NCBI GenBank assembly: GCA_036407035.1
Contig: DASXAA010000141.1
Location: 1 to 6,032, forward strand
Source of the DNA: JACVRW01 sp036407035
GTDB taxonomy: Bacteria > Actinomycetota > Thermoleophilia > Solirubrobacterales > Thermoleophilaceae
Direction of reading: 5' to 3'
DNA: 6,032 nt
Positions 5,698 to 6,032 of this stretch are shown here, piece by piece. The translations under genes were made by a program, and so were the position numbers. The notes below the pieces were generated by a model. The model was not told where the DNA came from, searched no databases, and saw only the letters and a program-made list of their open reading frames with translations. The stretch's first letter is position 1. Every line of letters starts with the position of its first letter.

Positions 5698-6032
5698 GCT
5701 CCGCGCTCGACGATCTCTTCGATCGCTGGGAGGGCGCCTGGTCGGGTCGCCATCCCGACGCGTTCGCGCCGCTCTGCCGGCCGGACGTCAGCTACGAGGA
5801 TCCGCTGACGCCCGAGCCGCTCGACGGCGCGTCCGAGATCGGCGCACACGCGCAGAAGCTCTGGCGCGCGTTCCCCGACGCGCGCCTGGAGCGCACCGGG
5901 GAGCGCCTGTCCGACGGGCGCTACGCCGTCGCGCCCGCGAAGGCGCTCGGCACGCACCGCGACGCGATCGGCAGCTACGGCGCCACGCACCGGTTCGTCG
6001 TCGTCCACGTCGTCTTCTACTGCGAGCTGCGC
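5694..6032 (+). CDS. NTF2/SnoaL-like protein, presumed CTG start (3' end outside window)
   Basis: The frame from 5694 is open to the window edge (113 codons) and reads as a clear NTF2-fold polypeptide. An N-terminal helix holds LDDLFDRWEGAWSGRHPDAF (5-24), the classic SnoaL opening. DVSYEDPLTPEPLDG (31-45), EIGAHAQKLWRAFPDARLE (48-66), APAKALGTH (80-88) and RFVVVHVVFYCELR (100-113) follow as cone helices and sheet strands. Such proteins range from polyketide cyclases and isomerases to small binding proteins; the role here is unknown, although membership of the thi transcript is likely. No ATG or GTG exists in this frame near the N-terminus; a TTG at 5538 would bury 160 nt in thiG and encode an unlikely Arg/Gly/Pro stretch. 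CTG 5694 gives a CTGA overlap with the thiG stop, parallel to GTGA at thiO/thiS. Purine-rich GAGGAGGGG lies at 5674-5682. Confidence 0.75.
   Translation, partial: MSSALDDLFDRWEGAWSGRHPDAFAPLCRPDVSYEDPLTPEPLDGASEIGAHAQKLWRAFPDARLERTGERLSDGRYAVAPAKALGTHRDAIGSYGATHRFVVVHVVFYCELR

Noticed and set aside
5652..6008. A 118-codon minus-strand frame at the right edge, with an ATG start
   Set aside because: It has a standard start, but its translation lacks any recognisable pattern, whereas the plus strand reads as an NTF2-like protein in operon register.

Overview
The window is very GC-rich. Its coding shows the usual G/C third-position bias, GTG and ATG starts, overlapping stop/start junctions and actinobacterial-looking thiamine proteins. 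These include a ThiE with a VVVRAI phosphate loop and a ThiG with an ASAISRAEDP segment. The best guess is a chromosomal segment of an actinobacterium, possibly Thermoleophilia/Solirubrobacterales. The lineage is an inference from protein character, not a search result.

Layout. Positions 1-3344 carry four minus-strand genes. In transcription order they are a secreted clan GH-A-like glycosidase (3344-1893), a second, shorter GH-A-like putative lipoprotein (1857-913), thiE (about 877-254) and the start of a small single-pass membrane protein (276 to beyond the left edge). Gaps are 35 nt or less, or overlapping, so this looks like one operon. Positions 3345-3492 are the divergent intergenic region. 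Positions 3493-3591 hold a clear TPP (THI-box) riboswitch on the plus strand. Its 3' end merges with the ribosome binding site and start codon of thiO. From there thiO, thiS, thiG and an NTF2/SnoaL-like protein run on the plus strand with 1-4 nt overlaps, and the last gene leaves the right edge.

How the genes work together. ThiO oxidises glycine to dehydroglycine, ThiS carries the sulfur as a C-terminal thiocarboxylate, and ThiG condenses these with deoxyxylulose phosphate to make the thiazole phosphate. ThiE joins the thiazole to the pyrimidine to give thiamine phosphate. ThiF/MoeB-type adenylase, ThiC and ThiD are not in the window. The end product, thiamine pyrophosphate, shuts off thiOSG through the riboswitch, but thiE sits on the other strand outside that control. 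The two glycosidases have no evident link to thiamine and look like an insertion between thiE and thiOSG.

Points that deserve a second look: thiE has no ATG/GTG/TTG anywhere near its conserved N-terminus. The NTF2-like gene appears to start at CTG in a CTGA overlap. ThiS ends in Gly-Gly-Gln instead of Gly-Gly. The riboswitch P1 stem appears to contain the thiO start codon. I found no wholly new system, CRISPR array, tRNA, rRNA or insertion sequence.
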